In this document: one piece after another, positions 55,442 through 64,000 of the stretch
Position numbering within the stretch: the first letter of the stretch is position 1
Layout: each line of letters starts with the position of its first letter
DNA from: Bacteroidaceae bacterium
Lineage (GTDB): Bacteria > Bacteroidota > Bacteroidia > Bacteroidales > Bacteroidaceae
Assembly (NCBI GenBank): GCA_017647225.1
Contig: JAGCLA010000036.1
Location: 1 to 64,000, forward strand
DNA: 64,000 bases
Direction of reading: 5' to 3'
The notes under the pieces: model-generated
Seen by the model: the letters and a program-made list of their open reading frames with translations, nothing else
Database searches by the model: none
What the model was told of the DNA's origin: nothing
Made by a program: the position numbers and the translations under genes

Positions 55442-56327
55442 GAATGTCTTGCATAAAATAAAATTGCAGAACATCGTTGGCAAGTATATAATTGCAAACG
55501 TTGCAGTGTATATAATTGTCGTTTTAATCGGTGTTTTTTCGGTATTGTTCAATGTTGCCGACTTGGGTAAAACGGTTGTCGGCTATCTTGAACTGCCGTC
55601 ATCTCTGTCGCTCTTTGTGCAGCGTCCTTGGACTATATTCACATATATGTTCCTGCATGAGAATGTGATGCATATTCTTTGGAACATGGTTGCCCTCTAT
55701 TTCTTCGGGCGCATATTCCTCGATTTGTATTCGGTGCGTCATTTCGTGGGGACATACATTCTGGGTGGCCTGTTCGGTGGTCTGGTGTATATGCTGTCTT
55801 TCAACCTCTTCCCCTATTTTGCATCTTACGTTGATAACTCATTCCTTGTTGGTGCGTCAGCGTCTGTGCTGGCTATTGTTGTTGCGTCGGCTGTGCGTAA
55901 CCCCGCTTATAGGATAAATCTGCTACTTTTCGGCAGTGTGAAACTCTCTTCGTTTGCCTTGGTGACGGTTGCAATATCGTTCTTTATGCTTGCAGGGAAT
56001 AACGCCGGGGGAAACTTTGCTCATCTTGGTGGTGCTGCGGCAGGTTGGCTGGTTGCCTATATGCTGAACAAGGGTGTTGACATTACGGCAGTAGTGAACA
56101 AACCGATAGATTGGGTTACAATGCTTTTTGGAAAGAGAAAGCTATCTCGTAAGCGTAAACCCAAATTCAAATATACTGCAGGTGGACGTAGTGCCGATTA
56201 TGAATATAACGCTAACAAGAAGGCTGCAGCAGCTGAGATTGACAGAATTCTTGAGAAAATCAAGAAAGGCGGTTACTCTTCTTTGAGCGAAGATGAAAAG
56301 AAACGCCTCTTTGATGCTTCGAAATAG
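55434..56327 (+). CDS. Rhomboid-family protein (second of pair)
   Basis: The 297-residue protein has six or seven helices plus a basic cytosolic tail of about 75 residues (RKRKPKFKYTAGG ...). H80 and N84 lie in HILWN, S142 in GASAS and H197 in NFAHLGG. The usual glycine after the active serine is alanine here. The catalytic dyad is intact, so activity is likely. It is cotranscribed with the first rhomboid, overlapping it by 8 bp, and is followed by a terminator. Confidence 0.9.
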   Translation: MFKNVLHKIKLQNIVGKYIIANVAVYIIVVLIGVFSVLFNVADLGKTVVGYLELPSSLSLFVQRPWTIFTYMFLHENVMHILWNMVALYFFGRIFLDLYSVRHFVGTYILGGLFGGLVYMLSFNLFPYFASYVDNSFLVGASASVLAIVVASAVRNPAYRINLLLFGSVKLSSFALVTVAISFFMLAGNNAGGNFAHLGGAAAGWLVAYMLNKGVDITAVVNKPIDWVTMLFGKRKLSRKRKPKFKYTAGGRSADYEYNANKKAAAAEIDRILEKIKKGGYSSLSEDEKKRLFDASK

Positions 56328-56359
56328 TTCATGGTTATGACCTTGACAGGCTTTTGTAT

Positions 56360-56387
56360 AAGCAGGTGCTGTAGTGCCTGCTTTTTG
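56360..56387 (+). terminator. Terminator after the rhomboid pair
   Basis: AAGCAGG (56360-56366) pairs with CCTGCTT (56377-56383) around a 10-nt loop, followed by T residues. Confidence 0.7.
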
Positions 56388-56470
56388 CTTTTTATATGCT
56401 TGAAGTATATTTTTATTAATGTATGCGTATAAAAACATGACAAAAAGCTGATGTTTTGAGAAAAAAACAT

Positions 56471-56478
56471 TATATTTG
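56471..56478 (+). promoter_or_regulatory. -7 box of secDF
   Basis: TATATTTG lies 51 bases before the ATG at 56529. No clean -33 TTTG is at the expected distance. Confidence 0.4.
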
Positions 56479-56528
56479 CGCGATTTTGACAAAAGAAACA
56501 GAATAAATCACAATAAAATTTAATAAAA

Positions 56529-59351
56529 ATGCAGAACAAAGGATTTGTAAAAGTATTCGCAACACTGCTGACACTTGTTTGTTTGTTCTACTTGTCATTC
56601 TCGGTTGTGACAGGCTATCATGCCCGTAAGGCCGAAGAGTGTCCCCAGGGTAGCAAACACTACATGGATTCTATGCAGCACAAGAATGTTTGGCTTGGAA
56701 TCTACTCTTTGCAACAGTGCCGCGAATTGGAGATTGGTCTTGGTTTGGACCTTAAGGGTGGTATGTATGTCATGATGGAAGTTTCTGTTCCCGACATTGT
56801 AAAGGCTTTGTCAGGCAACAAGGAAGATGCTAACTTCAAGACAGCATTGGATAATGCACGTCAGGCAACTGCCAATGGTGGTGATTATATTACTGCTTTC
56901 ATTAACGAATATCATAAAGTGGCTCCGGGCAGCAGTTTGGCTTCGCTTTTTGCAACATTCGACTTGAAAGACAAAATCTCTCAGAACTCAACAGACAAGG
57001 AAGTTGAAGAGGTTTTGCGTAGCGAGGTAAAGGCTGCCGTTGACAACTCATACAATGTATTGCGTTCACGTATCGACCGTTTCGGTGTCGTTCAACCAAA
57101 CATTCAGGCTGTCGAGGGTGGTATGGGACGTATCATGATTGAGCTTCCTGGTGTTAAAGAGCCTGAGCGTGTACGTAAATTGTTGCAGGGTTCGGCAAAT
57201 CTCGAATTCTGGGAAACATACAGCCTTGATGAAATTTCAAAGGTTGTTTATCCTGCATTGCAGGACCTTGATGCAAAATTGGCTACTGAAGAGGTTACCA
57301 ATCCTTTGACATCACGCCTTATCAACCTCAACAGCTCATATTGTACTGTTGGTGCCGCTCACTACAACGACACAGCTGCAATCAACAAGATGCTTGCAAG
57401 CAACGAGGCTAAGTTGACTCTTCCAAGAGATCTTCGCCTTATGTGGAGCGTTGATGCTTATGAGGGTGACTCAACAAGAACAATTTTCGAACTCAACGCA
57501 ATTAAAATTACAGAGCGTAACGGACATGCTCCTGTTGAAGGCGATGTGATTTCTGACGCAACCGCTGGTTTCGACAACAATGGTGCTCCATGCGTTGATA
57601 TGCAGATGAACGTTGAGGGTTCAAGAAAATGGGCCGCTTTGACAAAGAAGAATATTCATCGTGCAATCGCTATCGTTCTTGATGGTTATGTTTACAGTGC
57701 ACCTATGGTTCAGTCTGAAATCACTGGTGGTCGTTCACAGATAACAGGTAACTTTACAATTGAGGCTACTCAGGACTTGGCTAACGTGCTCCGTTCTGGT
57801 AAGATGGCGGCTCCTGTACGCATTATACAGGAAGAAATCGTAGGTCCTTCACTTGGTCAGAAGTCTATTGAGCAGGGCGTTGTTTCGTTTATCGTTGCAT
57901 TTGTTCTCCTTATGATATATATGTGCGCGATATACGGTATCGTTCCGGGTTCAATCGCAAACCTCGCATTGTTGCTCAACCTGTTCTTTACAATGGGTAT
58001 CCTTGCGTCGTTCCAGGCTGCATTGACAATGTCTGGTATCGCAGGTATCGTTCTTACTCTTGGTATGGCAGTCGATGCTAACGTGCTTATCTACGAGCGT
58101 GCAAAAGAAGAGTTGCGTGCAGGTAAGAATGTCCGTCTTGCACTTACTGACGGTTACAAGAACGCTTTCTCGGCAATTATAGACTCAAACGTAACATCAA
58201 TCATAACAGGTATTATCCTGTTCAACTTCGGTACAGGTCCAATCAAAGGCTTTGCTACAACTCTTATCATCGGTCTGTTGTGTTCATTCTTTACAGCAGT
58301 GTTCGTGACACGTGTTATCTATGAGCACTTCATGGGCAAGGGCAAGTTGCAGAACCTTACATTCACAACAAAGCTCTCAAGAAACCTTATGAGAGAGCCT
58401 AAGTTCAACTTCATCGGTGCTTCAAAGAAGACTGCTATCGTATTCGGTATTGTTGTGGTTGCAATGATTTCATCATTTGTTTTCCGTGGCTTGAGCCAGA
58501 GTATCGACTTCACAGGTGGACGTAACTTTGTAGTTCAGTTTGAGAAACAGGTTGAGCCTGAAACTGTACGCGCTTTGTTGAAAGAGAAGATTACCGAGGA
58601 TAACGTACAGGCAATTGCTTTGGGTACAGACGGTAAGACTATCCGTGTTACAACCAACTACATGATCAACGACACAGCAAAGGTTGCTGACGAAAGAATC
58701 ACAGAGTTCCTCTACGATTCATTCATGGAAGGTGGCTTGTTGACAGAGGGCTTGTCTATTGATACTTTCCGCGATTATGACAACCACGAGGGCGGTTCAA
58801 TCATCAGCTCACAGAAGGTTGGTCCAAGCATGGCCGAAGATATCCGCAACGGTGCTATCGTATCTGTGATACTTGCGCTTATTGCAATCTTCATCTACAT
58901 TCTTGTACGTTTCCGCAATGTGGCATACAGCATCGGTTCAATCTTTGCACTTGGTATTGACGTGCTTATGATTATTGGTTGCTACTCATTGTTCCATGGT
59001 ATTCTTCCTATGTCACTTGAGATTGACCAGACATTCATTGGTGCTATCTTGACTGCTATCGGTTACTCAATCAATGACAAGGTGGTTATCTTTGACCGTG
59101 TACGTGAGTTTGCTCACCTTTACCCAAAACGTAACAAGTTTGAGTTGTTCAACTCTTCACTCAATACAACATTGGCCCGTACAATCAATACATCTGTCAG
59201 CACCTTGATTGTGTTGCTCTGTATCTTTGTACTTGGTGGCGACAGCATCCGTAGCTTCTCATTCGCTATGATTCTTGGTGTTGTATTCGGTACATTGTCA
59301 TCACTCTTTATTGCAGCTCCTGTAGCTTACAGTTTCTTGCGTAAGAAGTAA
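56529..59351 (+). CDS. secDF: Fused protein translocase subunit SecDF
   Basis: The 940-residue fusion joins SecD and SecF, which use the proton gradient to help pull proteins through SecYEG. SecD has the first helix at about 8-28, GLDLKGGMYVMMEV (about 73-86), the periplasmic P1 domain and helices around 460-620. The SecF half starts near 640 with SQSIDFTGGRNFVVQFE as its D4-like signature. Twelve helices are expected. Fusion and length are typical of Bacteroidota. It is monocistronic, with a terminator of perfect symmetry. Confidence 0.97.
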   Translation: MQNKGFVKVFATLLTLVCLFYLSFSVVTGYHARKAEECPQGSKHYMDSMQHKNVWLGIYSLQQCRELEIGLGLDLKGGMYVMMEVSVPDIVKALSGNKEDANFKTALDNARQATANGGDYITAFINEYHKVAPGSSLASLFATFDLKDKISQNSTDKEVEEVLRSEVKAAVDNSYNVLRSRIDRFGVVQPNIQAVEGGMGRIMIELPGVKEPERVRKLLQGSANLEFWETYSLDEISKVVYPALQDLDAKLATEEVTNPLTSRLINLNSSYCTVGAAHYNDTAAINKMLASNEAKLTLPRDLRLMWSVDAYEGDSTRTIFELNAIKITERNGHAPVEGDVISDATAGFDNNGAPCVDMQMNVEGSRKWAALTKKNIHRAIAIVLDGYVYSAPMVQSEITGGRSQITGNFTIEATQDLANVLRSGKMAAPVRIIQEEIVGPSLGQKSIEQGVVSFIVAFVLLMIYMCAIYGIVPGSIANLALLLNLFFTMGILASFQAALTMSGIAGIVLTLGMAVDANVLIYERAKEELRAGKNVRLALTDGYKNAFSAIIDSNVTSIITGIILFNFGTGPIKGFATTLIIGLLCSFFTAVFVTRVIYEHFMGKGKLQNLTFTTKLSRNLMREPKFNFIGASKKTAIVFGIVVVAMISSFVFRGLSQSIDFTGGRNFVVQFEKQVEPETVRALLKEKITEDNVQAIALGTDGKTIRVTTNYMINDTAKVADERITEFLYDSFMEGGLLTEGLSIDTFRDYDNHEGGSIISSQKVGPSMAEDIRNGAIVSVILALIAIFIYILVRFRNVAYSIGSIFALGIDVLMIIGCYSLFHGILPMSLEIDQTFIGAILTAIGYSINDKVVIFDRVREFAHLYPKRNKFELFNSSLNTTLARTINTSVSTLIVLLCIFVLGGDSIRSFSFAMILGVVFGTLSSLFIAAPVAYSFLRKK

Positions 59352-59364
59352 TAAAGAATGATAT

Positions 59365-59414
59365 ATAAATAACAACAGAGCCGTTTGTTAACAAACGGCT
59401 CTGTTGTTATTTAT
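59365..59414. terminator. Bidirectional terminator, 50-bp perfect palindrome
   Basis: ATAAATAACAACAGAGCCG on the left is mirrored exactly on the right with the centre at TTGTTAACAA, giving 25-bp arms. It lies between convergent secDF and the DUF2851 gene. Confidence 0.92.
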
Positions 59415-59417
59415 GGC

Positions 59418-60713
59418 TTACAAGCATTTCAGGACACTCCTTATGTATATATATGCAAACTGACATTCAAGACATTTCTTGTTTGAACAATACGATTTGT
59501 TAAGATGCAGAAGCGCTTGTGAATCTCCTGCGCAGGCAGTTCTGACTCCGCGTTCTCTCCAACGCCTTACAATGCTGTTCTCTTCTGACTTTAAGGAGTG
59601 CAACAGTTCTTCGGCCTTGCCGCAGAGAGAGTACTCTCTTCTGTGTTTGCCATATACATATAATATGGGTGCAATGGCGTTTATTATAATCACATCCACT
59701 TGCTTCTGTTTCATTCTGCCATTGCCGCAGGTTTCTGTTCCGCCAAAGCAGAGGTGGTTATACCAATATCCATGCAAGGGTATGTCGATAAGCGCATATA
59801 AATCTTCAATTGTATTGCAGCTTGATATTGCCGACAAGCTGAACTTGCGACAGTGGTATATGGCTGCCAGCCTCGCTATGCGCAGATGCGGTGATGAAGA
59901 GCCGGCTTCCCATACCTTGCAGTCCATCTTTTTCAGTTTGAACTTGTTTTCAAGGAAACTGAATTCTCTTTTAAGCTCATTGAAGTAGTTGCTTTTTAAG
60001 GCAAAATTTCTGTAATAATAAGGAATACTTGCTTCATCAAGCAATCCTGCCTGGCCAAAGAATATGGCTTCGACCTGCATGTCGTTGTCGCGGTGTTTGC
60101 CAAGTGCATTAAAATCGATTGTGTTTGCCATTTCTTCGAACAGTTCGCTCTGTATGCCAAAACCGAAGCTTCTTATCATGGTCTTGAATAACACCTCATC
60201 CCATTTCTTGTCACATTTCTCATATATGTCCTGAATCTTCTTTGCCTTCTCTTCTATGCGCTCTACGAGCAGCCTTGACAGCATGCAGTGCAGTTTTACC
60301 TCTTCGAGCTGCGAAACGGCAATGGCGCATGGCAGGTTATCGCCTCTTTTTGTTACTACTCCGCAGATTTCGCTTTTAAGGCTTTCGGGGTATCCAAGGC
60401 ATAGTTGCTGAATCTCCTCACCATGCTTGCGTAGCATTGAACAGTCGTTCTCCATCGTTACATGCAAAATGGTATTCTCCGTGCATTTTCTGTCGCATGA
60501 GATTTCCCGTTCCCAATCACTGCTTTTGCCATGCAGAACGACGTTGCCTGCCCATATCTGCTCGCCAATTTTTATTTTGGCATCGTTGAAGACTGTGCCG
60601 TTCCCGTTTTCGTGTCCGTGGTCTATTACGTGAATCTTTTCACCAGATGTTGTGCGTAGTCCTGTAAGTGGGAACAGTCTGTTTTTCCAAATGTAATAGA
60701 TAAGCTTTTCCAT
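59418..60713 (-). CDS. DUF2851 family protein
   Basis: This 431-residue protein belongs by overall pattern to DUF2851, a Bacteroidota family without known function (WAGNVVLHGKSSDW near 54-67, typical start MEKLIYYIWKN). It has no signal peptide and is probably cytosolic. A cysteine-rich end (SYCSNKKCLECQFAYIY) and scattered cysteines may bind metal. It converges on secDF and is 143 bp downstream of the 7TM-HD gene, beyond a terminator. Confidence 0.85.
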   Translation of the reverse strand: MEKLIYYIWKNRLFPLTGLRTTSGEKIHVIDHGHENGNGTVFNDAKIKIGEQIWAGNVVLHGKSSDWEREISCDRKCTENTILHVTMENDCSMLRKHGEEIQQLCLGYPESLKSEICGVVTKRGDNLPCAIAVSQLEEVKLHCMLSRLLVERIEEKAKKIQDIYEKCDKKWDEVLFKTMIRSFGFGIQSELFEEMANTIDFNALGKHRDNDMQVEAIFFGQAGLLDEASIPYYYRNFALKSNYFNELKREFSFLENKFKLKKMDCKVWEAGSSSPHLRIARLAAIYHCRKFSLSAISSCNTIEDLYALIDIPLHGYWYNHLCFGGTETCGNGRMKQKQVDVIIINAIAPILYVYGKHRREYSLCGKAEELLHSLKSEENSIVRRWRERGVRTACAGDSQALLHLNKSYCSNKKCLECQFAYIYIRSVLKCL

Positions 60714-60777
60714 ATCAAACCGTTTTCTTGTGATAAAGATTTTTCTGCTTTTGTAATTCCACTACAAATAAAATATG

Positions 60778-60813
60778 TAAACCCGACAGATTTGTTGGAT
60801 TCTGTCGGGTTTA
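60778..60813 (-). terminator. Terminator after the 7TM-HD gene
   Basis: TAAACCCGACAGA (60778-60790) pairs exactly with 60801-60813 around a 10-nt loop, and is T-rich on the minus-strand 3' side. Confidence 0.82.
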
Positions 60814-60856
60814 CTATTCTTTTTTAACAAAATTTTACAAAAGGACGCTTTGTGCA

Positions 60857-62890
60857 TCATTTCGCTTTTTTATCACCGGGATAGCTTATTCTTGTGTGAT
60901 ATATAGCCTTCAATCTCTTTTTGAAAATCTCCTTTATCGTATCCACATCTTGGAATGTGATAGGTGTCAGGCTCAATTCACCCTCCTGCAATTTGCCTGT
61001 AACGATTTTTTCCACAAGTGCGTCGATATTCTCGTCGGTATATTCCTTGATGCTGTGTGATGCAGCCTCCACACAATCGGCAAGCATCAGTATGCCTTGC
61101 TCTTTTGTTGTCGGTTTGTTGCCCGGGTATGTAAAGATGCTTTCATCTACCTCTTCACCGGGGTGAGCATTCTTGTATGTCGTATAGAAATATCCGGCTT
61201 TTGATGTGCCGTGGTGTGTGTTGATGAACTCCTTAATCTTCTTTGGCAGGTGTTCGTGTTCGGCGAGGCTCAAACCGTCGGTTACGTGCTTTATAATAGT
61301 CTTTGCACTCTCCTCTGATGACAGCTCGTCGTGTGGGTTTATGCCTCCGTTCTGGTTTTCGGTAAAGTATATAGGGTTGTTCATCTTTCCTATATCGTGG
61401 TATAGTGCGCCTGTACGCACTTCAAGGCTGTTTGCTCCCAATGCTCTGGCTGCTTCTGCTGCAAGGTTGCCAACCTGCATTGAATGTTGGAATGTGCCGG
61501 GAGCTTCCTGTGACATCTTCTGCAATAGCTTGCTGTTGAGGTTCGACAACTCAATCAGTGTTACATTCGATACAAAGCCGAATGTCTTTTCTACAATGAA
61601 CATTAACGGGTAAATAAATAGCATCAAAATAGCGCTGACTGTGAAATACATATACATATTGTATTTCATCTTTGAGAAATCGGATTCCATAATCAGCTCA
61701 TAACACATATATACAATAGCGTAAGTAACCAATGTTATGAATACGCAACGGAACATCTGTGAACGCGATGACAGTTCTTTTAAGCTTAATATGGCACTGA
61801 TGCCGGCCACAATCTGCAACATCACAAACTCGTATGGCGAGCCCACCATTATAGAACACATCATTATGGTGGTGCAGTGTGTTATCAGTGCTGTGTTGTG
61901 GTCAATGAAAAGGCATAGCATCATTGGGATTATGGCAAAGGGGAAAATGAATACGCTTATGCCTCCATGTCCTACCGCAAAGCCTACAATGACCGGGAAT
62001 ATGGTTGCCGAAAGTATTGTGAAGATGAATTTGTTGTTGCTCTTTGCTATGTCGGGGCGATAGATATACAGGTAGCCTACAAGAATCATCATGCAGATGA
62101 TGATGAACAGCACCTGCCCGATAAAGATGTTGAGTCTGCTGTCAAAGCTTTTTGTCGATTCAATTTCGTTCAGGATTGTAAAATATGTTTCCAATGTCCT
62201 GTACGAATTATTGTCGATGATGTCGCCCTTGTTTATTATGCGCTGGCCTTTTACGACCGCCCCAATGCGTGTTTCTATCTTTGAGAGTTTCCTGTTCTGC
62301 TCTTTTTCTGAAAGCTGTGTGTCGCACACATAGTTCGGTATGATAAATTTTTCGGTATCCATCGATGCCAACATTTCGCTTGTCAGTATGGTGTCGGCGC
62401 TTAACAGTGTCTCGAATGCTTCTGACACGCTGACAAAACGTCCTGCGTCCATGGTGATGGTGTCGCCGTTGTATGTGAAGTTGATTTCGTTGTTGTTCCT
62501 GCTTCTTATAGTTGTCGCATCGTCGTCCGAAACAATACCATCTTTGTATAGGGCGTCAAGGCAAAGTGCATATTCTTTCATCTCTTCGCCGGGGTACAAT
62601 TTTCTGAACTCTTCGGCATTCAATCTGTCGTTGTATGTGAAGAATGGTCTGAAACTGTTCTTTATGCTGTCAGTCTCTTCTGCTATGGATTTTGCACTTT
62701 TCTTTACCACGAAGTCGAAATCGGCAATAATCTGCTCGTGATTCCAAGGGGTATTCGGTTCAAAGTTGTAGCTGGTATATTTCTCTCTTGGCATAAAATA
62801 TACAATCATGCCGACGCATATTATTGCCAAGGTTATGTGCAGGACAATCTGTGTGTGTCTGCCAAAATATTTTTCAAGTCTGTTTCTCAT
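60857..62890 (-). CDS. 7TM-HD phosphohydrolase (PgpH-like, probable c-di-AMP phosphodiesterase)
   Basis: The 677-residue protein has an N-terminal helix, an extracytoplasmic 7TMR-HDED-type domain (about 40-265), seven helices (about 260-435) and a cytosolic HD domain with YHDIGKMNNP and a later histidine set. Homologues with this layout hydrolyse c-di-AMP in Firmicutes and Bacteroidota, controlling potassium and cell-wall balance. That activity is from family knowledge. The ATG at 62890 is used rather than the TTG at 62896. Confidence 0.9.
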   Translation of the reverse strand: MRNRLEKYFGRHTQIVLHITLAIICVGMIVYFMPREKYTSYNFEPNTPWNHEQIIADFDFVVKKSAKSIAEETDSIKNSFRPFFTYNDRLNAEEFRKLYPGEEMKEYALCLDALYKDGIVSDDDATTIRSRNNNEINFTYNGDTITMDAGRFVSVSEAFETLLSADTILTSEMLASMDTEKFIIPNYVCDTQLSEKEQNRKLSKIETRIGAVVKGQRIINKGDIIDNNSYRTLETYFTILNEIESTKSFDSRLNIFIGQVLFIIICMMILVGYLYIYRPDIAKSNNKFIFTILSATIFPVIVGFAVGHGGISVFIFPFAIIPMMLCLFIDHNTALITHCTTIMMCSIMVGSPYEFVMLQIVAGISAILSLKELSSRSQMFRCVFITLVTYAIVYMCYELIMESDFSKMKYNMYMYFTVSAILMLFIYPLMFIVEKTFGFVSNVTLIELSNLNSKLLQKMSQEAPGTFQHSMQVGNLAAEAARALGANSLEVRTGALYHDIGKMNNPIYFTENQNGGINPHDELSSEESAKTIIKHVTDGLSLAEHEHLPKKIKEFINTHHGTSKAGYFYTTYKNAHPGEEVDESIFTYPGNKPTTKEQGILMLADCVEAASHSIKEYTDENIDALVEKIVTGKLQEGELSLTPITFQDVDTIKEIFKKRLKAIYHTRISYPGDKKAK

Positions 62891-62915
62891 CTTCAACTAT
62901 TGTGTATTAATGTTT

Positions 62916-62944
62916 CAAATGTACGAAAAAATAATGAAATTCAA
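62916..62944 (-). promoter_or_regulatory. Predicted promoter of the 7TM-HD gene
   Basis: On the minus strand TACATTTG (62923-62916) follows a TTG (62944-62942) after 18 bp, 26 bases before the ATG. Confidence 0.5.
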
Positions 62945-63029
62945 TAATCTAATAACTAATCTTGCCAAAAAGCTGTTTGCTTTCTTCTTATTTATAACTT
63001 GCTCATATTATAAAAATTAACAAATTTAT

Positions 63030-63060
63030 TTTGTCAACATCTTTTGTTGTAGTATTTTTG
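63030..63060 (+). promoter_or_regulatory. Promoter of gltX
   Basis: TTTG (63030-63033) and TATTTTTG (63053-63060) are 19 bp apart, 83 bases before the ATG. Confidence 0.65.
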
Positions 63061-63142
63061 CGTAACATTATAAGCTATATTACCCTTATTGTGGTTGTAT
63101 AGGTATGTTGCATTGTTTGATTTGATTATTCTAAAACATATT

Positions 63143-64000
63143 ATGGAAAGAAGAGTAAGAGTACGTTTCGCACCGAGCCCTACAGGCCCATTGCATATCG
63201 GTGGTGTAAGAACAGCATTATATAACTATCTTTTTGCCCGTCAGCACGGCGGTGACTTGGTGTTCCGAATCGAGGATACCGATTCAAACCGTTTCGTTCC
63301 CGGTGCCGAGGATTATATTCTCGAGTCATTCCGTTGGCTTGGAATAAAATTTGACGAGGGTGTTTCATTCGGTGGAAATTATGGCCCTTATCGTCAGTCG
63401 GAGCGTCGTGACATATATAAGAAATATGTAAAGGTGTTGCTTGATAGCGGTAAGGCATACATGGCATTCGATACTCCTGAGGAACTTGAAGCCAAACGTG
63501 CAGAAATTGAAAATTTCCAGTATGATGCATCTACCCGTATGGCAATGCGCAACTCATTGTCAATGAGTGCCGACGAGGTACAGGCTCTTATCGACGCCGG
63601 ACATCAGTATGTTGTTCGCTTCAAGGTAGAGCCGGGCGAAAAGGTTGTAGTCAATGACATTATACGTGGCTTGGTGACAATCGATTCCTCTATTCTTGAC
63701 GACAAGGTGTTGTATAAGTCTGCAGATGAATTGCCGACATATCACCTCGCGAACATTGTCGATGACCATTTGATGGAAATCTCACATGTGATTCGTGGTG
63801 AGGAGTGGTTGCCTTCTGCACCTCTTCATGTGTTGCTGTATCGTGCTTTTGGTTGGGAGGATACAATGCCGCAGTTTGCACATCTTTCGCTTTTGCTTAA
63901 GCCCGAAGGTAACGGTAAACTCAGTAAGCGCGACGGCGACCGTCTCGGTTTTCCTGTCTTCCCGCTTGAATGGCATGACCCCAAGAGCGGTGCAATCTCT
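63143..64000 (+). CDS. gltX: Glutamyl-tRNA synthetase, 3' part missing
   Basis: The frame stays open to the window edge and gives the first 286 residues of a class I synthetase. It begins [21 protein letters not shown], the HIGH-type motif. The KMSKS-type loop is KLSKR at 259-263. The IEDTDSNR segment fits GluRS. Whether it is discriminating or also charges tRNA-Gln cannot be judged from this part. Confidence 0.95.
   Translation, partial: MERRVRVRFAPSPTGPLHIGGVRTALYNYLFARQHGGDLVFRIEDTDSNRFVPGAEDYILESFRWLGIKFDEGVSFGGNYGPYRQSERRDIYKKYVKVLLDSGKAYMAFDTPEELEAKRAEIENFQYDASTRMAMRNSLSMSADEVQALIDAGHQYVVRFKVEPGEKVVVNDIIRGLVTIDSSILDDKVLYKSADELPTYHLANIVDDHLMEISHVIRGEEWLPSAPLHVLLYRAFGWEDTMPQFAHLSLLLKPEGNGKLSKRDGDRLGFPVFPLEWHDPKSGAIS

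Overview
The window reads as one piece of a Bacteroidales (Bacteroidota) chromosome. Three things point there. Several promoters have the TTTG / TAnnTTTG boxes with 19-20 bp spacing typical of this phylum, some with TTCG instead of TTTG. Most gene starts lack a Shine-Dalgarno sequence. Several genes belong to families typical of the phylum: a PorT-like barrel, DUF2851, fused SecDF, an OstA/LptA-like protein beside three SurA/PpiC-type proteins, a viroplasmin-type RNase H and calycin-like lipoproteins. Coding density is high and almost everything is housekeeping. I see no rRNA, insertion sequence, integrase-borne island, prophage or CRISPR array. The only RNA genes I can support are two tandem tRNA-Val genes.

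Layout. 1-5 kb: a ferredoxin cut by the left edge, a PorT-like outer-membrane protein, then dprA, a TPR lipoprotein and xerD on the minus strand. 5-12.4 kb, plus strand: an O-methyltransferase, rbfA, a LolC/E-type permease and a YqiA-like esterase, running without a gap into a small accessory cassette (TonB-dependent receptor, calycin-like lipoprotein, GH123 glycosidase). 12.4-18.4 kb: flavodiiron protein, M1 peptidase lipoprotein (minus), an orphan sensor kinase, and DUF177-rpmF. 18.4-23.2 kb: era, der, mlaF-mlaE (minus) and lptB. 23.4-30.5 kb: tig-clpP-clpX, recQ, guaB. 30.5-38.1 kb: an outer-membrane biogenesis operon (PpiC, SurA-like lipoprotein, SurA, OstA), a small membrane protein and mutL. 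38.3-44 kb: an OmpA-type porin, two tRNA-Val genes, purB, an RluB-type pseudouridine synthase and asnS. 44-50.9 kb: a repeat-rich intergenic region, an EamA transporter, a mannose-1-phosphate guanylyltransferase, an RlmL-type methyltransferase, purD and two membrane proteins. 50.9-54.2 kb, minus strand: argS, rnhA and a radical SAM gene. 54.2-54.7 kb: a 63-bp tandem repeat array between divergent genes. 54.7-64 kb: two overlapping rhomboid genes, secDF, DUF2851, a 7TM-HD phosphohydrolase and a 3'-truncated gltX.

Functionally the window is rich in envelope biogenesis (SecDF, SurA/PpiC, OstA, LptB, MlaEF, LolE, rhomboids, OmpA), proteostasis (Tig, ClpXP, M1 peptidase) and translation (RbfA, Era, Der, L32, AsnRS, ArgRS, GltX, RluB, RlmL).

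The least explained DNA is non-coding. A dispersed palindromic element occurs at about 44.25, 46.52 and 54.22 kb. At the third site it adjoins four copies of a roughly 63-bp unit carrying -7-like boxes on both strands, and it overlaps the predicted argS promoter. A predicted structured leader precedes the rhomboid pair. I found no clear new multi-gene defence or biosynthetic system. The best accessory candidate is the TonB receptor/calycin/GH123 cassette.
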